Shown one piece after another: positions 17,019 to 21,581 of a DNA stretch of 21,581 nucleotides; the first letter of the stretch is position 1; every line of letters starts with the position of its first letter. Origin of the DNA: Didymodactylos carnosus (taxonomy: Eukaryota > Rotifera > Eurotatoria > Philodinida > Philodinidae). A program made the translations under genes and the position numbers. The stretch lies in assembly GCA_905250885.1 (NCBI GenBank), contig CAJNOQ010002865.1, forward strand, positions 743-22,323. The letters are read 5' to 3'. The notes beneath the pieces are model-generated. The model did not search any database, was not told where the DNA came from, and was given only the letters and a program-made list of their open reading frames with translations.

Positions 17019-20000
17019 GAAAATTACGTTTATATTATGAAATTTATTAAATGTTTTGCTATTAATATAATGTTTTGTCCTTCTTAACGTCAGCATAAGT
17101 GTTTCCCCTCTGCTTTGTAATTTTTTTTCTTGTGTGTTGAATTAGTCAGAAAATTTTCATGATAACTGGATTTTTTCTATTTTCTTAATATATAAAATAA
17201 TTTTCATAAATTAAACAATATTATATGTTTGCTACAGTAAGTACCAACCTCGCTGATGCTCAAACATTCCTATAATAGACTATCTTAGTAAATTATAATT
17301 ATTATTATTTCATTTGCTTGAAGCCATATGTGATTTATCAGAAATAGTATAGAGAATTATGGTTATTTTGTTTGCGAATAGGAAAATGGTGACGTTTTTT
17401 AAAAATTACTTGAATGAACTATATATACGTTCGTAAGTTTATGGTTCGCTGTTTTTACGTCATTTTATTTCTCATTTTATTTGACGTTTGTTTTCAAGTT
17501 TCCTGTTTTCAACAATCTTGTTTAAAACCCTCTGTGTCATACGAATAAAATCAAGTTAATATTTTATAACTAAACGTCAAAATTTTCTTTTTTGGAGTAT
17601 ACAAAAAAGAAAAGTGAGTACTTTATTTGTGTCAAAAAACTAATATAGGAACATAATAATGTTCAAGTATGCGGAAAGAGAAGACGAAAAAGAAGAAAGA
17701 AAACGAATCCTCAAACCGATGAGATAGGAAATACGTCAGCAACTGGCTAGTCTTTAGAATTATCAAAGTAGACGTTGATCTATATTGAAGAGGAAAAGGT
17801 ATTTCCTAAATGATGTTGGCATGTTTTGATAAAAATCATTATATGAGTAGATTTGAAAGTGCTTATCATCAACTAAATTACAGATAGACTTGTTCTTTTA
17901 TTTTGAAATGTCTCTTCTCATCAGTTTCTTTTAAGTATAACATTATAAATATCTGTTAATAATCATAGTCCATAATGTGACAGTGATCATCCACAATTCT
18001 GAAAAATTTACTTCATCTTCGCACAAAATATACACAAATCATCTAAATCTAATCTAGTAAGTAAAAAGTCAACTAATATATAGTTCATCTTTTATCTCTT
18101 CGGTCAATTACTTCTCACATGCTAATTTGTATATATCCTATTTATTCAGTATATTTCATCATAATTCTTAACAGATCAAAATACATGACAGTTCTTTCAG
18201 ATTATATGTTAAGCAAAGGATCATCTAGTACTTTTATTTTATCCATTTGAACATCTGCTTTTTATCCAATAATTCAGTAGAAATACGTCTAGAATGATTT
18301 TAAACGATTGAAAATAAAAGTTAAATTGATTGTTAAACACCTTAAACCATTTTTATTCGAAAGGTTTTGAGACAAATGAGGTATCATGACTCCATTCTCG
18401 TTTTCTGTTATACAGTCTATTTTTTTTCTCATGGGTCTATTTTGCTCTATTCTAGAAAAAAAGAATTCAGTAGTTTTAATTAAAAAAATATGACATGTAA
18501 TTGATTTTCGGCACCCTTTACATTTCTATTAGGTTAGAAAACAAAGAAAATGCCTGTTATCAAGTAGTATCTTCTGTTTTAGTTTTTTTATTATCCCAAG
18601 AGACAATATTTTTATTTATAGATGCCATTTTCTAGAGTAACATATATGATTATAGATGAAGAAAAAGACATATTGTGAACTAGGATTTACCATTGATTAA
18701 AGAGAATATACCTAGATAAAATATTTATACTAGTGGGAGAAAGAGCAAGAGTACTAAGGGAGGTTTTATTTAAACAATTTTAATACTGACATCTAATTTC
18801 ATGTGAATAATCATGTGTGAAATTTTTTCAGCAAGAGAGTTCCTATGCTGTAGATAAGTTTTAATAAATTTACACGTTTGCACCTACACATGTCAACGGT
18901 AAGAAGATTTTTCCTCAATATCATTAGTTTTCATACGTGTTTAACCATGAATAAATATTTCCGCCTGTACACTCGAATAAGAATAATGTATACCGACGAA
19001 TTTTTTCGATGAAACATTCGTGGAGGTGTTTTCCATGTCTCATAGCATGCATTTAAATTCTTACACGCAGTTAGGTAGAAATTTAATTGTAATTCTGATT
19101 AATCATGAAGAATAACTTCTGAGTATGAGTAGTCCATCATTTTTACGTGTTATATGTTAATGCAAATTTTTTTATGAATACCAAATGTATGCACGTGTAC
19201 GTGTACCATAGCGATGCTACACCTTTTAACAGCAGAAAAACATATCAGCTTTGTATCTCAAATATAGAGATGAATTTTGCATGATCAATTTGCGCAAATA
19301 TAAGGTAAGTTAGGTACGTAAAATACGTCTTTTAGTTGTTGACACAAATTGGAAAACAGTTATACATCTGTTCACATTTGATTTTACAACTGTAATGCAC
19401 CTTTAAGTTTGAAAATCGATGACTTCTGGTCGAAAATTCTCTTATGAAGGCAGAAATAGGTCGATCCATCTCTCTTCCGTAGGGAAACTTATTATTTCCA
19501 CGCAGAAAATGATTCGTGTGTGTTTTTTTGCATAAAAACACGATTTAAAAACATGAAATAAAAAAAAAAGCGGATATCCTGTAAAACATTCAACTCACAT
19601 TTCTCCACCAAAATTTTCTCGTCTGAAAAAATTAGAGTGAAAAAATAATGAAAATTTGGCGATGTCTTGTTGGCCTACATGCAATTAGTGTACTGTTCAT
19701 ATGCAGACACTTGTGGTGTCCATTTCGAAAAGACTTAAAAAATTTGCTCGCGAAATTCATGGGAAAGTCGTTCAGTGTGGTCACAGCGTGAGATAATTAA
19801 ATTTCTCACACGGATTTCCACTTGTCATATAGCAACAACTAATATATCTATTTTATAATTTTATTTGAACGAGCATACAAAATTATTCAGAAAGCTTTAA
19901 AGCTTAGAACTTCAGAGTAGCCTTTGAATTAAAAATAAGTTTTAATTAAATTAATTAAATTAAAGTTTTTCATTTTTGACTGAAATGGAACTGAAGGATA

Positions 20001-20097
20001 TTTTCTCATGTATGAAGAAAAGTTCAGAAAAACTCCAAAAACTTTCAGATACTATCAGAAATTTTCTGACATTTTCTAGTTCATCAAACCTTTGAAA
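17019..20097. other. Gene-poor intergenic stretch downstream of CDC20
   Basis: About 3.1 kb of AT-rich DNA with no recognisable gene on either strand. The minus-strand frame at 19332-19541 and a 47-codon plus frame at 19648-19791 resemble no known family. An AT-rich direct and inverted run occurs at about 19938-19965. I see no RNA gene. Confidence 0.5.
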
Positions 20098-20481
20098 CAG
20101 TAACAGATCTAGGCTTTTTTCAAGAGAGGGACAATTTCTTTTGGACGGTCTCCGAGGTAGTGTAAGTTTTTATTTTAAGTTCGCGTTTGAGGTAATATAA
20201 GTTTTTCTGAATCAGTTAAGACCGTTCTGCATTTCTCTCTCTCTCACTTTTATTCACAAACGTAAACAAAATCAAACTAAAAATCTAGTCCACGATTAGA
20301 TTAGAAAACTCCTTAATAACTCTTTTTAAGTTTTTAGCAATTTCAATACAGAGAACGTTCTTTCAGTTGTTGCTGTTGTTATTCATTCAATTAACGATAG
20401 AAAATTGAGGATTTTTCAATGTGTGAAGAATTTGGAAGGGAGAGGCGTACGCCCTTTCTCCCCCACGTAGATTCATCACTG
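20098..20481. mobile_element. Older hAT-type MITE (384 bp)
   Basis: The left end CAGTAACAGATCTAGG and the right end, reading CCTACGTAG-like then GATTCATCACTG, form degenerate terminal inverted repeats. In reverse complement the right end begins CAGTGATGAATCTACG. The flanks are CTTTGAAA (20090-20097) and GTTTGAAA (20482-20489), an 8-bp direct repeat matching at 7 of 8 positions. A pyrimidine-rich CTTTCTCCCCC tract sits just inside the right end, a layout I associate with hAT MITEs. There is no coding capacity. The decayed ends and duplication suggest an older insertion than the copy at 8749-8917. Confidence 0.65.
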
Positions 20482-21448
20482 GTTTGAAAATGTTCTGAAC
20501 TTTTTTCTATATATTCATCCACCCACCCCCATCTTACGCAGAATTGAGTGTTCTACAATATCGAATTATTCTTATCTGAAGCCCCCACATACTTCTAAAT
20601 ATAGATTAAAAATGATTTTGTATAAGATAAAGATTTTTACAGCTCCAAAGATTGCTTTTCTCTATAGAGAAATAAATCAGTGAAAATTTGAAAAACACTG
20701 TTTTGTTTAATTTTTCTGGCTTTGTTTTTGAATGAGACGTAGCTCGGAAGCAACGAATAGAACCGACACAATTATAAGCGAAATAGTGTGATCATCGATG
20801 AATATAAAATTGATCATGACACTTTGAATAAAAAATCTATAAAGCGGTTGTGTTGAGATTCTAAGGTCTAAAAATTTGAATATTTAAATAATTTAGAACG
20901 TTTTTCAGATAATACAATAGATGTTAGTATTTCCCGTTCCTTGAACGGCTAACGGATGCTCTCTCAAGAATGCTGTCAGAGTGCTGACGTTTGCTATATT
21001 CAGAAATGTGTGTATTGTAAACAATACACACATTAGTCAAAATAGTTACTGGACTCAATTGTCTGTACTACTTTGGCTAAAAAAAGTATACAAAATTAAA
21101 GACTACGTAGACGGATTTTGTAGACGGATTACTCTCGTTTCGTCCCGTTTATTTTCTATCATTCTACTCATTTTATAACTATTCATTTTTTTCAATCAGC
21201 TGTATATTAATCAATTATTAAGTATATTGACATTCTTTGACTTTTTTACGTTAGTATTAACACATTTGCCACATTTAATTACAACTTCAGTTTCAAACAA
21301 AGTACCACTTTCATATCTTTTAAATATATTTCTTCAATTTATTATCCCACTTGTTGTGGACTTTCTTCCGTTTGACTGTTTGTATGAAAGATTCTGTATA
21401 GCGTGTATTGAATTTGAATATTTCAATTGAAGGAATATTTTAAAAGAT
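20482..21448. other. Intergenic with small hairpins
   Basis: No recognisable gene. Notable structures are a perfect hairpin at 21005-21034, a short direct repeat of GTAGACGGATT at about 21107-21128, and an imperfect inverted repeat at 21309-21339 and 21424-21454. The open frames at 20981-21178 and 21227-21430 have no family resemblance. Confidence 0.45.
21005..21034. repeat. Perfect hairpin, 14-bp stem and 2-nt spacer
   Basis: AATGTGTGTATTGT is followed by AA and then by its exact reverse complement. The dyad is perfect over 30 bases. It could extrude as a cruciform or form an RNA stem if transcribed. No terminator or miRNA precursor architecture is evident, because the spacer is too short for a Dicer-type loop. 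Confidence 0.9.
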
Positions 21449-21454
21449 ATGAAA
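21309..21454. repeat. Imperfect inverted repeat with ~30-bp arms
   Basis: The segment 21309-21339, starting TTTCATATCTTTTAAATAT, is repeated in reverse complement at 21424-21454 with a few mismatches and a small gap. The spacer is about 84 bp. The right arm runs into the start of the open frame at 21449 and the GATCTCGG cluster, so this may be one edge of an element that continues past the window. Confidence 0.65.
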
Positions 21455-21581
21455 ATGGATAAAATCAGAAAAGATCTCGGAAAATTAGCAGAATGGATCT
21501 CGGAAGGAAATAAAGACAGAAAAGATCTCGGAAAAATGTCAATTAAGCATTTCTGCATAAAAGATCTCGGAAAATTTTATT
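21449..21581 (+). CDS. Possible partial open frame with repeated KDLGK motif
   Basis: From the ATG at 21449 the frame stays open to the window end, 44 codons, rich in Lys, Asp and Gly. A KDLGK motif occurs three times (codons starting near 21470, 21521 and 21560), because the DNA repeat AAAGATCTCGGAAAA recurs at in-frame spacings of 51 and 39 bases. A fourth GATCTCGGAA copy at 21496 is out of frame. No family is recognised. It could be the first exon of a repeat-containing protein or simply a DNA repeat cluster that happens to be open, and the second is at least as likely. Confidence 0.2.
   Translation, partial: MKMDKIRKDLGKLAEWISEGNKDRKDLGKMSIKHFCIKDLGKFY
21473..21573. repeat. Four-copy GATCTCGG(A) repeat cluster at window edge
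   Basis: GATCTCGGAA starts at 21473, 21496, 21524 and 21563. Three of the copies share the longer AAAAGATCTCGGAAAA context. The spacings 23, 28 and 39 are irregular, so this is a dispersed cluster rather than a tandem array, and it may continue beyond the window. Confidence 0.8.

Noticed and set aside
17700..17745. Hammerhead-ribozyme-like string (CCGATGAG...GGAAA...GTC)
   Set aside because: The core CTGATGA is not exact and the bases between it and GAAA cannot form stem II.
19648..19791. 47-codon plus-strand frame with a hydrophobic N-terminus
   Set aside because: It has no family resemblance, no nearby splice-linked exon and no distinct composition. Chance is sufficient.
1..21581. CRISPR array, bacterial operon or phage features
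   Set aside because: No regularly spaced repeats are present, and spliced metazoan-type genes show the DNA is eukaryotic nuclear.

Overview
The window looks like AT-rich nuclear DNA from an animal. Five conserved eukaryotic genes all lie on the + strand. The two spliced ones have very small introns (51-67 nt) with GT..AG ends. My best guess at the organism is a bdelloid rotifer or a similar compact, AT-rich invertebrate genome. That is inferred from gene style, intron size and nested non-autonomous transposons; no marker gene here settles it.

Layout: 1-2255 is non-coding and holds a long foldback (1241-1926). Then come a divergent TAF10-like histone-fold gene (2256-2666), a Qa-SNARE syntaxin (3562-4353) and a 39-codon OST4 oligosaccharyltransferase subunit (4754-4873). 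After a gene-poor stretch comes a five-exon NUDT9 ADP-ribose pyrophosphatase (7573-10141), whose first intron carries a near-identical inverted repeat with a nested hAT-type MITE. A second gene-poor stretch leads to a ten-exon CDC20/Fizzy gene (13728-17018), whose third intron carries another, more diverged foldback. The last 4.5 kb has no recognisable gene. It holds a second, older hAT-type MITE (20098-20481), small hairpins, and a short GATCTCGG repeat cluster at the window end.

The genes do unrelated housekeeping jobs: transcription initiation, membrane fusion, N-glycosylation, ADP-ribose hydrolysis, and APC/C activation. I see no pathway linking them.

The most distinctive signal is structural. 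There are three long foldbacks of different apparent ages in 21.6 kb. Two of them account for the only introns longer than 70 nt, and both would be transcribed as long intronic hairpins. Four of the five genes also have a 3' splice-acceptor-like AG shortly upstream of the initiator ATG. This fits either 5'-UTR introns or spliced-leader trans-splicing.
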